Positions 1 through 6,390 of a DNA stretch of 13,056 bases are shown in pieces. The DNA is taken from assembly GCA_910585875.1 (NCBI GenBank), contig CAJUIK010000054.1:1-13056 (forward strand), read 5' to 3'. Source of the stretch: an uncultured Eubacteriales bacterium. GTDB lineage: Bacteria; Bacillota; Clostridia; Oscillospirales; Butyricicoccaceae. Made by a program: the position numbers and the translations under genes. The notes under the pieces are model-generated. The model was not told the origin of the DNA. It did not search any database and saw only the letters and a program-made list of their open reading frames with translations. Numbering within the stretch: position 1 is the first letter of the stretch; each line of letters opens with the position of its first letter.

Positions 1-738
1 GTGACGGATTATACCATTCATCCCTATTGGGAAACTCTGCCCCGGCTGGATTGGCTGATTGTAGCTGCCGAACCCCTGATTTATCGGGCGGTCAAGCGGG
101 GGATTCCCGCCCGGCGGATCAAAGCCCTGGGCATTCCCGTCCACCCAAAGTTCCATGAAAAGATGGAAAAAAAGGAGGCCCGACGCCTGCTGGGGCTGAA
201 CCCGGAGGGCCCGACGGCGCTGATGATGGGCGGCGGCCTGGGCCACGGCCTTTCGCTGGAGGAGACCGACAGGCTGCTGGATCTGCGACCGGATTTTCAG
301 CTGGCGGTGGTCTGCGGCAGAAACCAAAAGCAGCTGCGGCGGTTTGAAGAATACCGGCGGGAAAGCGGCCGGAAAAACCTGCGGGTTTTTGGCTTTGTGG
401 ACAACGTGCAGCAAATGATGGACGCCGCGGACCTGCTGATTTCCAAGCCCGGGGGCCTCACCGTCACCGAGGCTCTGACCAAGGAGCTGCCCATGGCCGT
501 CGTCAACCCCATCGCCGGCCACGAGGAGCGGAACCTGGAATTTCTGCTCAACTGCGGCATGGCCGTCGGCGCTTCCAAGACCTTTCCGCTGGACGAAGCC
601 GTCCATCTGCTGCTGTCCTCCCCGGGCCGGCTGGAACAGATGCGCCAGGCCGTCCGGGCTCAGGCCAAGCCCCATGCTTTGGAGGATATCTGCCAGTTTC
701 TGCTCAGCCTGCCGACCCACAGCGCCGCCGCATGGTAG
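1..738 (+). CDS. MGDG synthase/UgtP-like diacylglycerol glycosyltransferase, 3' part (5' end outside window)
   Basis: This is the C-terminal part of a GT28/MurG-fold glycosyltransferase of the MGDG synthase/UgtP (YpfP) group. Known members transfer a sugar from a UDP-sugar to diacylglycerol at the cytoplasmic membrane face, making glycolipids and the lipoteichoic acid anchor. The visible 245 residues begin at the family's internal TDYTIHPYW motif, which in full-length proteins follows an N-terminal acceptor domain of roughly 100 residues or more. The GTG at base 1 is therefore almost certainly an internal Val codon, not the start. Next comes a glycine-rich GGGLGHG loop (residues 77-83) opening the sugar-nucleotide domain, then VVCGRN (103-108), GFVDNVQQMM (131-140), the donor-binding SKPGGLTVTEA (148-158) and PIAGHEERN (170-178). 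A strong terminator lies 12 nt after the stop, so it ends its transcript. The acyl acceptor and sugar cannot be read from sequence. Confidence 0.88.
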   Translation: MTDYTIHPYWETLPRLDWLIVAAEPLIYRAVKRGIPARRIKALGIPVHPKFHEKMEKKEARRLLGLNPEGPTALMMGGGLGHGLSLEETDRLLDLRPDFQLAVVCGRNQKQLRRFEEYRRESGRKNLRVFGFVDNVQQMMDAADLLISKPGGLTVTEALTKELPMAVVNPIAGHEERNLEFLLNCGMAVGASKTFPLDEAVHLLLSSPGRLEQMRQAVRAQAKPHALEDICQFLLSLPTHSAAAW

Positions 739-749
739 CAAACAGCCCG

Positions 750-776
750 CCCCCTGCCCGCCGGCAGGGGGTTTTT
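750..776 (+). terminator. Rho-independent terminator of the glycosyltransferase gene
   Basis: A perfect 9-bp GC-rich stem (CCCCCTGCC at 750-758, GGCAGGGGG at 763-771) closes a CGCC loop and is followed by five T residues (772-776). It sits 12 nt beyond the stop codon, which is the classic position and form of an intrinsic terminator. Confidence 0.9.
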
Positions 777-869
777 CATCGCTTAGAAAAATGAGATATG
801 AAAAAAGCGCCCCAAAGGACAAGAAAAAACCGGGGGATTTGAGGAAAATAAAAAATAAAATAATATGAG

Positions 870-898
870 TTGACAGATTATATTATTCGAGATATAAT
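870..898 (+). promoter_or_regulatory. Consensus sigma-A promoter of the padR-DUF1700-DUF4097 operon
   Basis: TTGACA (870-875) and TATAAT (893-898) are both perfect consensus hexamers separated by the optimal 17 bp. An A/T-only run just upstream (about 845-866) resembles an UP element and stands out in this GC-rich DNA. The predicted transcript start lies about 25 nt before the GTG start of the PadR gene. So strong a promoter on a regulator operon implies tight repression, probably by the PadR protein itself. Confidence 0.88.
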
Positions 899-900
899 AT
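877..900 (+). promoter_or_regulatory. Candidate PadR operator: AT-rich inverted repeat over the -10
   Basis: ATTATAT (877-883) and ATATAAT (892-898) form a perfect 7-bp inverted repeat. An overlapping pair, ATATTAT (880-886) and ATAATAT (894-900), gives a second register. The right arm coincides with the -10 hexamer, so a bound dimer would block RNA polymerase. PadR proteins commonly bind AT-rich palindromes in their own promoters. Assigning this site to the adjacent PadR gene is inference, and AT-rich promoter sequence is prone to chance symmetry. Confidence 0.5.
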
Positions 901-929
901 TGGCAAGAAAACAGAAAGCGGGTGGTATC

Positions 930-1259
930 GTGACGTTTCAACTGGGGTCCGCGCTGCTGGAAGCCTGCGTGCTGGCCGTGCTGGCCCGGGGCGACGCCTA
1001 TGGTTATGTGCTGACCCAACAGGTGGGGGCCGTAATCGAGGTTTCGGAAACCGCCCTGTACCCGGTGTTGCGCCGCCTGCAAAAAGACGGCGCTCTGGCC
1101 ACCTACGACCAGCCCTATCAGGGGCGCAATCGCCGGTATTACCAGGTGACGCAGCAGGGGCGGGATCGGTTGCGGGAATTCCGCGCAGAATGGCTGGATT
1201 ATAAAAAGGCCATTGATTCTATTTTGTTGGAGGAGGGGCAAAAAGATGACCAGGGATGA
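930..1259 (+). CDS. PadR family winged-helix transcriptional regulator
   Basis: This 109-residue protein has the usual length and layout of a short (subfamily-2) PadR repressor. The N-terminal helix MTFQLGSALLEACVLAVLAR leads into AYGYVLTQQV (residues 23-32), typical of the family. The recognition helix region ETALYPVLRRLQKDGAL (40-56) and the basic wing YQGRNRRYYQVTQQG (63-77) follow, then a C-terminal dimerisation helix (80-103). The GTG at 930 is chosen because the protein then begins exactly where PadR homologues do and a GGTGG ribosome site lies just upstream; an in-frame extension to 870 would run through the promoter. The gene overlaps the next by 14 nt. PadR-DUF1700-DUF4097 is a recurrent Firmicutes arrangement in which the repressor controls the membrane proteins and usually itself. 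The inducing signal is unknown; cell-envelope or antibiotic stress is plausible by analogy. Confidence 0.9.
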   Translation: MTFQLGSALLEACVLAVLARGDAYGYVLTQQVGAVIEVSETALYPVLRRLQKDGALATYDQPYQGRNRRYYQVTQQGRDRLREFRAEWLDYKKAIDSILLEEGQKDDQG

Positions 1260-1842
1260 ATTTCTGATCCGGCTGCGCACGTTGGTGGGCGATCTTCCGC
1301 CGGAGGAGCGGGAGGATGTGATGAGCTATTATACCGAATACTTTGACGACGCCGGGCCGGAAAACGAACAACAGGTGATCCGCCAGCTGGGAAGCCCGGA
1401 AAATGTGGCTCGGGAAGCCTTGGGCGGCGGGTTCCGGGTTGCTCGGGGAGAAGAGGGCGAGAGGCCGGCGCCCCGCCGCCGGGGTTTGGGCGGGCTGTGG
1501 ACGGCCGTTTTGGCTTTGTTCGCCGCTCCAGTGGCCCTGCCGCTGCTGTTCGCCGGCGTACTGACGGCGGCGGCTATGTGTCTGGTCGTCCTCTGCCTGC
1601 TGGCCGTCCCCTTTATCATCGCGGCGGCGTTCATGGCCAGCGGCGTGGTCAACGTGATTCTGTCTCTGGCCATGGGTAAGCTGGGCTTCGCCACTGTCTG
1701 CTATTTCTTCGGCGCCGGGCTGTTTATGGCGGCGGCGGGCCTGCTGGGGCTGGTTTTTTCCCTCAAGCTGCTGCTTTGGGGTTGCCGGGGAGCAATTGAT
1801 ATTGTCAACCGTCTGCTGCATAGAAGGAGGAATCTGCAATGA
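1246..1842 (+). CDS. HAAS/DUF1700 family membrane protein
   Basis: This 198-residue protein carries the N-terminal HAAS (DUF1700) signature: MTRDEFL with LP-x-EER-x-D and YYTEYFDDAG (residues 1-37), then QVIRQLGSPENVAREAL (43-59). Together these form a small helical cytoplasmic domain. A basic linker with APRRRG (75-80) precedes a long hydrophobic region with about three membrane segments (roughly 84-105, 108-132 and 148-178). The tail HRRRNLQ is positive, which favours a cytoplasmic C-terminus. The ATG at 1246 follows a strong GGAGGAGGGG site and matches the family start. Its stop overlaps the next start codon in ATGA, implying translational coupling. HAAS proteins are usually encoded between a PadR regulator and a DUF4097 protein. 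Their molecular role is not established, though a sensing or partner role with the DUF4097 protein at the membrane is often proposed. Confidence 0.87.
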   Translation: MTRDEFLIRLRTLVGDLPPEEREDVMSYYTEYFDDAGPENEQQVIRQLGSPENVAREALGGGFRVARGEEGERPAPRRRGLGGLWTAVLALFAAPVALPLLFAGVLTAAAMCLVVLCLLAVPFIIAAAFMASGVVNVILSLAMGKLGFATVCYFFGAGLFMAAAGLLGLVFSLKLLLWGCRGAIDIVNRLLHRRRNLQ

Positions 1843-3029
1843 AATTGGGTTGGAAACGGGTTTTGACAATATGCGCCGCGTTGGGGTTGGCCGGGCTGCT
1901 GGTCGCCATGGCGGGCAAAGCGCTGGGCGGCCGCACGGCGGTGGCTTTTCGGACGGACGACGGCATGATGATTTACCGCCCTTGGGGCAGCGCGTTTTAC
2001 AGCGCGGACGGCGGCTCCCATCGCGGCGTGGTGGACAACATGATCCGTCTGGCCCGCTGGGGCGACGCTATTGACGATTTGGACGATCTGGACGACTTGG
2101 TCCGCTGGGGCGAGGATATGGAGGCCTGGGGAGAGGAGATGTCTGATTGGGGCGATTCTATCGGCGATTGGGGCGATTCTATCGGCGACTTGTTGGACGA
2201 CCTGGGCTATTGGATTGACCAGGAGATGGACGATTTTGAAGAGAGTTTTGAAAACTGGGAGGATTCCGTAGATTGGGACGCTCTGGGCGTAGAATTCAAT
2301 CAATGGTTTGAAGAAGGAGAGATTACGATGGGACCTGTGACAAATGAAAAGCTGGGCGACGTCCGAGAACTGGACACGACGGCTATTTCCGCGCCGGTGC
2401 GGGTGAAGGAGGGAGAGGGTTTTTCCATCTCCATCATCCAAAACAACGACCGGTTGGAAGTGGGATATCAGATGAAGGACGGCAGGCTGACGGTGAAGGA
2501 ACGGAAAATCCCGGGTCTGCCCAACGTCGGCAACGTGAAGGCCAATGAAATTGAAATCACCATGCCGGCGGGCGTCTCCCTGGGCGCCGTCCAGCTGCGC
2601 AGCGTCAGCGGCAATATCGATCTGGATCTGGAAGACGCTGTGGCGGAGACGGTGAGAATCGATACAGTCAGCGGTAACGTGAAGGCCGACGGTCTGACGG
2701 CGAGCCAAGCGGAGCTGCAAAGCGTTTCCGGCCGCTTGGAGCTGGATGCGGACGTCAGCCAGCAGACGACGATGTACAGCGTTTCCGGCAGAATTCAGGC
2801 CGACGGCCGATTGACCGGAGAGATCCGGGCGGAAACCGTCTCCGGCGGCGTGGAGCTGAAATTGGAAGGGCAGCCCGATCAATATCAGTGGAATTGCGCC
2901 AGTATGTCGGGATCCATCTTGGCCGACGGACAATCTTCGAAGCGCAGCGCCTCCAAATCCGGAGGCCCCAATCGGATCAACATCGACACAGTCAGCGGCA
3001 GAATCCAGCTGGAATTTGACAAAGATTGA
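1839..3029 (+). CDS. DUF4097 family beta-repeat membrane-anchored protein with acidic Trp-heptad insert
   Basis: This 396-residue protein has three parts. Residues 1-27 are a basic start plus one hydrophobic segment (TICAALGLAGLLVAMAG), a signal anchor with no lipobox. Residues about 74-161 are extremely acidic, with about 34 Asp/Glu and a single Arg (R89). Trp recurs in a heptad at 90, 97, 104, 111 and 125, with Leu118 filling the gap, so it is probably a long amphipathic helix. Residues about 170-396 are the DUF4097 putative-adhesin domain, with seven VSG/MSG turns (V256, V277, V296, V315, V334, M356, V385) spaced mostly 19-22 residues apart, as in a beta-solenoid. The ATG overlaps the previous stop in ATGA and has an AAGGAGG site. 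A terminator follows by about 25 nt, so this is the last gene of the PadR operon. The function of DUF4097 proteins is unknown; envelope stress or surface binding is usually suggested. The acidic segment is the unusual part. Confidence 0.85.
   Translation: MKLGWKRVLTICAALGLAGLLVAMAGKALGGRTAVAFRTDDGMMIYRPWGSAFYSADGGSHRGVVDNMIRLARWGDAIDDLDDLDDLVRWGEDMEAWGEEMSDWGDSIGDWGDSIGDLLDDLGYWIDQEMDDFEESFENWEDSVDWDALGVEFNQWFEEGEITMGPVTNEKLGDVRELDTTAISAPVRVKEGEGFSISIIQNNDRLEVGYQMKDGRLTVKERKIPGLPNVGNVKANEIEITMPAGVSLGAVQLRSVSGNIDLDLEDAVAETVRIDTVSGNVKADGLTASQAELQSVSGRLELDADVSQQTTMYSVSGRIQADGRLTGEIRAETVSGGVELKLEGQPDQYQWNCASMSGSILADGQSSKRSASKSGGPNRINIDTVSGRIQLEFDKD
2145..2186 (+). repeat. Two exact 21-nt tandem copies inside the DUF4097 gene
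   Basis: Bases 2145-2165 and 2166-2186 are identical 21-mers, in frame, each encoding DWGDSIG (residues 103-109 and 110-116). The exact identity at synonymous positions points to recent duplication of one heptad. The neighbouring GACGAT-type codons at 2073-2097 (DDLDDLDDL) look like older, diverged short repeats. Confidence 0.9.
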
Positions 3030-3052
3030 GGCGCTGAAAAGCGGGATCTCCC

Positions 3053-3090
3053 AAGCGGATAAGCGGCTTTTGCCGCTTATCCGCTTTTTT
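3053..3090 (+). terminator. Rho-independent terminator of the padR-DUF1700-DUF4097 operon
   Basis: A 15-bp perfect stem (3053-3067 with 3072-3086) closes a TTTT loop and runs into a T tract (3085-3090). It lies 23 nt after the DUF4097 stop and separates this operon from the peptidase promoter. Confidence 0.92.
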
Positions 3091-3115
3091 GCGCCGTTTC
3101 CGCCCGACCCGGCTC

Positions 3116-3145
3116 TTGACTGGCCGGCGGGCGGAGGAGTATGAT
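3116..3145 (+). promoter_or_regulatory. Probable sigma-A promoter of the M20 peptidase gene
   Basis: TTGACT (3116-3121) and TATGAT (3140-3145) are each one base from consensus and are separated by 18 bp. The site lies just after the preceding terminator and about 80 nt before the peptidase start codon, so the peptidase is probably transcribed independently. Confidence 0.65.
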
Positions 3146-3226
3146 GGAGGCAAGGGGCCGGAACACAACTGTTCCAGCCGGCAAACTGAATCAAACAGGA
3201 GCGTTGAAAAGGAGGTTTTGGCAGGC

Positions 3227-4393
3227 ATGGAGATGCAGAAGAAAGTGGAATCTTACATCGAGGAAAGCCGCGGCGAGATGCTGGAGCTTTGGGAAGAGCT
3301 GGTCAACACGGAGAGCTATGTGGGAGAGGCGGACAACGTGAACCGGGCGCTGGCCATCGTCAAGCGGGAGTTTGAGGCCGAGGGCTTTGACTGCCGCATT
3401 GAGGACGTGGGAGGCGGCTGGGGCGGAACCCTGGTAGGGCTGTTGGGGGCCGAACGAGGGGGCAAGCCTATCTTGTTTTCCGGCCATCTGGACACCGTTT
3501 TCCCCCAGGGGAGCTGGGGAGAAAAGCCCTTCGCCATCCGGGAGGGCAAGGCGTATGGCCCCGGCGCTTTGGATATGAAAGGGGGCGTAGTGATCGCCCT
3601 GTACGTCGTCAAGGCCCTGAACCGGGCCGGGTATCGGGAGCGGCCCCTGAAGATTATTTTCTCGGGCAATGAGGAAAAGGGGCATATCAATTCCACCGGC
3701 GCTCAGGTCTTTTTGGAGGAAGGGAAAGACTGCCTGTTCGCCTTCAATATGGAAACCGGTCTGGCGGACGGCTGTCTGTGCGTGGGCCGAAAGGGCCATC
3801 TGGGCTGCCGGGTGACGGTGAACGGCGTGGAGTCCCACGCAGGCAACGATTTTGAAAGCGGCCGCAGCGCCATTGAGGAAGCAGCCCACAAGATTTTGGC
3901 CATCCAGGCCCTCACCGATCTGGAAGAGGGAACCACTGTCAATGTGGGCGTAGTCCAAGGCGGTACAGTGCCCAACGCCGTGCCCGGACAATGTCGATTC
4001 GAGGTGGATATCCGGGTGGCCAAAGAAGAGGGACGCCGCCGGGTCAAGGAGGCGCTGCCCCAGATTATCCAGCAGAGCGCCGTGGAGGGGACCTCCGCCT
4101 CCTTCGAATTTGAGGGGGATTCGCCCATCTATGAGACGACGCCGGAGGTGGAGCGGTTTTATCGGTTTGTCTGCCAGGTAGCCCGGCGGCAGGGGCGGCC
4201 GGAGCCGGGCCGCCGGGTGCTGGGCGGCTTTTCCGACGCGGCCTATCTCTCCCTGGCGGGGACTCCCGTTATCTGCGCCTTTGGCGTTCAGGGCCAGTGG
4301 AACCATACCAAGCGGGAATACGCTTTGGTGGAAACCCTGTTTCAACGGGCCGTCTATATCGCCGCCGTCGTTTTGCAAAGCGGGGAATTTTAA
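3227..4393 (+). CDS. M20 family metallopeptidase, glutamate carboxypeptidase (CPG2)-like
   Basis: This is a 388-residue M20 di-zinc hydrolase, probably a cytoplasmic exopeptidase or amidase; there is no signal peptide. The ligand set is complete and spaced as in carboxypeptidase G2: His87 in SGHLDTVF, bridging Asp116 in GALDMKGG, catalytic Glu149 and ligand Glu150 in GNEEKG, Glu176 in METG, and His360 near the end in QWNHTKREY. The lid/dimerisation domain lies between about 180 and 295 and includes the conserved His204 in ESHAGNDFESG. The ATG at 3227 is chosen because a GGAGG site lies 11 nt upstream and homologues begin near here; the longer in-frame extension has no such support. The gene stands alone, convergent with the polyamine transporter operon. 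The substrate could be a C-terminal glutamate, another dipeptide or an N-acyl amino acid; the sequence does not decide. Confidence 0.88.
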   Translation: MEMQKKVESYIEESRGEMLELWEELVNTESYVGEADNVNRALAIVKREFEAEGFDCRIEDVGGGWGGTLVGLLGAERGGKPILFSGHLDTVFPQGSWGEKPFAIREGKAYGPGALDMKGGVVIALYVVKALNRAGYRERPLKIIFSGNEEKGHINSTGAQVFLEEGKDCLFAFNMETGLADGCLCVGRKGHLGCRVTVNGVESHAGNDFESGRSAIEEAAHKILAIQALTDLEEGTTVNVGVVQGGTVPNAVPGQCRFEVDIRVAKEEGRRRVKEALPQIIQQSAVEGTSASFEFEGDSPIYETTPEVERFYRFVCQVARRQGRPEPGRRVLGGFSDAAYLSLAGTPVICAFGVQGQWNHTKREYALVETLFQRAVYIAAVVLQSGEF

Positions 4394-4427
4394 GGCGAGG
4401 GCCGCGCCGCGGCGAGTCAAAACGCGC

Positions 4428-4465
4428 AAAAAACAGCGGGCTGGGACTTTTGTCCCGGCCCGCTG
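4428..4465 (-). terminator. Rho-independent terminator of the potABCD operon
   Basis: A 14-bp stem (4434-4447 with 4452-4465, one G-T pair) has a four-base loop. Read on the minus strand it is followed by six T residues (A run at 4428-4433). It lies 33 nt beyond the potD stop. On the plus strand there is no T tract after the hairpin, so it is not a clear terminator for the convergent peptidase gene. Confidence 0.85.
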
Positions 4466-4498
4466 ACTTGCCGTTATAGAGTTTGTATGGCCGTACAG

Positions 4499-5539
4499 TT
4501 AGTTGACGATGATCCTGGTCCAAAATTCGTCGTATTTACCGGCCATGTCGCCCAGATCTTTGTAAATCTGGCAGCGATCCAGGGTTTCCCTGTCTGGATA
4601 CTGCACGGGGTCGTTTTTGATCTCGTCGGGCAGATTTTCCAGCACCTGGCTTTGCGGCGTGGAATAATTAATATATTCCCGGTTTTCGGCGGCAATTTCC
4701 TCAGAACACATGAAATTGATGAATTGCTCGGCCAGCTCTTTGTTGGGGGCGTCTTTCAAAACGCACATATTGTCAAACCACAGATTGGATCCTTCGATGG
4801 GAATGACATAATCCAGGTCTTCGTTTTGCTCGATCATGGTGATGGCGTCGCCGCTGTAGCAAACGGCCATCGCCGCCTCGCCGGCGATCATCTTGTCCTT
4901 CACCTCGTCGCCGGTGTAGGCCAGGACCAGGGGCTTTTGCTCCATCAGCTTTTCCTTGGCCTCTTCAATTTGGGCCTCGTCCCGGGAGTTCATGTCGTAG
5001 CCGCACAGGAGCAGGGCGATTCCCATGCTGTCCCGTACGCTGTTCATCATAAAAAAATTCTTTTCATATTGGGGATCCCAAAGGTCCGCCCAAGCGTCCA
5101 CAGGGCTTTCCACCATGGTTTTGTTGTAGATAATGCCCACCGTGCCCCACATGTAGGGTACGCTGTATTTGTTGCCCGGGTCAAAATCGCGGTTCAAACA
5201 GTAGTCGCTGATATATTGCAGGTTGGGGATATTGTCCAAGTTCAGCTCGGCCAGCATATCCTCCCGAATCATACGCTCAATCATGTAATCAGAGGGGATC
5301 ACGACGTCGTAAGTCCCTTTCACCGTTTTCAGCTTGGTGTACATATCTTCGTTCTGTTCGAACATCTCATAATTCACCTTGCAGTCGAACTGGTCCTCGA
5401 ACTTTTCGATCACGTCTTCTCCGATGTAATCGCCCCAGTTATAGACGTTGAGCGTCTGTTTGCCGTCGTCGCCTGCGCATCCGGCGGCCAGCCCCAGCAG
5501 CATGGCCAAAGCCAATGCAAGGGAAATCATTCTTTTCAA
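4499..5539 (-). CDS. potD: Spermidine/putrescine ABC transporter, substrate-binding lipoprotein
   Basis: This is the extracellular polyamine receptor of the importer, anchored to the membrane by lipid. With the chosen start it has 346 residues. A basic N-terminus and hydrophobic stretch lead to the lipobox LAAGC (Cys21), followed by an acidic spacer. PotD-type motifs follow in order: YNWGDYI, YDVVIPSDYMI, PYMWGTVGIIYNK, CYSGDA, EGSNLWFDN and a C-terminal RETLDRCQIYKDLG. These match the two-lobed PotD/PotF fold. The start is uncertain. An AGGAG site (5551-5555) lies immediately before GTG 5551 and ATG 5548, too close for normal use. A TTG at 5539 is 11 nt away and would give a conventional MKRMISLALALAMLLG signal, so I prefer it. 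The gene is last in the operon, 47 nt after potC. Whether it prefers putrescine or spermidine cannot be told. Confidence 0.92.
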   Translation of the reverse strand: MKRMISLALALAMLLGLAAGCAGDDGKQTLNVYNWGDYIGEDVIEKFEDQFDCKVNYEMFEQNEDMYTKLKTVKGTYDVVIPSDYMIERMIREDMLAELNLDNIPNLQYISDYCLNRDFDPGNKYSVPYMWGTVGIIYNKTMVESPVDAWADLWDPQYEKNFFMMNSVRDSMGIALLLCGYDMNSRDEAQIEEAKEKLMEQKPLVLAYTGDEVKDKMIAGEAAMAVCYSGDAITMIEQNEDLDYVIPIEGSNLWFDNMCVLKDAPNKELAEQFINFMCSEEIAAENREYINYSTPQSQVLENLPDEIKNDPVQYPDRETLDRCQIYKDLGDMAGKYDEFWTRIIVN

Positions 5540-5586
5540 CCCTAACATCACTCCTAAAAATAAAATAATATTTCAGAACGGCCCCC

Positions 5587-6390
5587 TCAGCGGCGAGCCT
5601 GTTTCTGCTTTTTCGCTTCTCGCGTGGAGCGCAGATTGATGAGAATCAACAGCAGCAGCACCGAGACGAACATAATGGCCGAGATGGCGTTGATCTCCGG
5701 CTTGACGCCCTTTCGAGTCATGGAGTAGACCGTCATGGACAGGGTGGAGACGCCGCCGCCGGCGGTGAAAAAGGACACCACAAAATCGTCCAAGGAGATG
5801 GTGAAAGCCAGCAGAGCGCCGGTGACGACGCCAGGCAGGATTTCAGGCAGGATCACCTTGAAAAAAGCTTGGGTCGGGGCAGCCCCCAGGTCCATCGCCG
5901 CCTCGAACAGGCTGCGGTCCATCTGGTAAAGCCGCGGCGCCACCGAAGTGATCACATAGGGCACGCAAAAGGCGATATGGCTGAGCAGCAAAGACACATA
6001 GCCCAGCTTGAACCCGAGAAAGGTGAACAGCAGCAGCAGAGAGATGCCGGTGACGATATCCGGGTTGACCAGCGGCAGAGAGGACACGTTGTTCAGCAGA
6101 CTGCGGACCTTCCGCCGGGAATAATACATCCCCAGGGCGGCCAGCGTGCCCATGACCATGGAAACCAGGGAGGCGATAAGGGCCACGCTCAGCGTGGTGT
6201 AGAGCGAGCGCATGATGGCGCCGTTTTCAAACAGGGACTGATACCATTTCAGGGAAAAGCCCCCCCAGGAGCCCCGGGATTTATTGGCGTTGAAGGAATA
6301 GACGATCAGCACCGCGATGGGCGCATAGAGAAACAGGAAAATTAAAACCGAATACAAGATGGAGAGAGGGGATTTTTTGATTTTTTTCAT
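5587..6390 (-). CDS. potC: Spermidine/putrescine ABC transporter permease PotC
   Basis: This 267-residue type-I ABC importer permease forms half of the membrane channel with PotB. The N-terminal segment (about 10-32) is followed by a periplasm-side loop, then about five further membrane segments. The cytoplasmic coupling loop carries the EAA signature EAAMDLGA (163-170) with the distal ILPEILPG (180-187), which docks on the ATPase. A short basic tail (REAKKQKQARR) ends the protein. Its ATG overlaps the potB stop by 4 nt (ATGA), and SLDDFVVSFF in the last third is typical of PotC/PotI proteins. Gene order A-B-C-D matches the classic pot operon. Confidence 0.94.
   Translation of the reverse strand: MKKIKKSPLSILYSVLIFLFLYAPIAVLIVYSFNANKSRGSWGGFSLKWYQSLFENGAIMRSLYTTLSVALIASLVSMVMGTLAALGMYYSRRKVRSLLNNVSSLPLVNPDIVTGISLLLLFTFLGFKLGYVSLLLSHIAFCVPYVITSVAPRLYQMDRSLFEAAMDLGAAPTQAFFKVILPEILPGVVTGALLAFTISLDDFVVSFFTAGGGVSTLSMTVYSMTRKGVKPEINAISAIMFVSVLLLLILINLRSTREAKKQKQARR

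Noticed and set aside
1862..1890. TTGACA within the start of the DUF4097 gene as an internal promoter
   Set aside because: No -10-like hexamer lies 16-18 bp downstream; the DNA there is GC-rich coding sequence.
1701..3194. Minus-strand open frame of 497 codons opposite the DUF4097 gene
   Set aside because: It is rich in His/Arg/Val/Ala from the complement of acidic codons, has no family motifs, and passes through the operon terminator.
4401..4413. GCCGCG-C-CGCGGC palindrome after the peptidase stop as a terminator
   Set aside because: The arms leave a one-base loop and no T run follows.
4487..5545. Plus-strand open frame of 352 codons opposite potD
   Set aside because: potD on the minus strand has lipobox and PotD motifs; the plus frame is His/Val-rich antisense shadow.
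851..5571. The same 16-nt A/T sequence at 851-866 and 5556-5571
   Set aside because: Both copies are low-complexity A/T runs in leader or gap regions, so chance or shared promoter/translation-enhancer bias is enough; no flanking repeat or target-site structure supports mobility.
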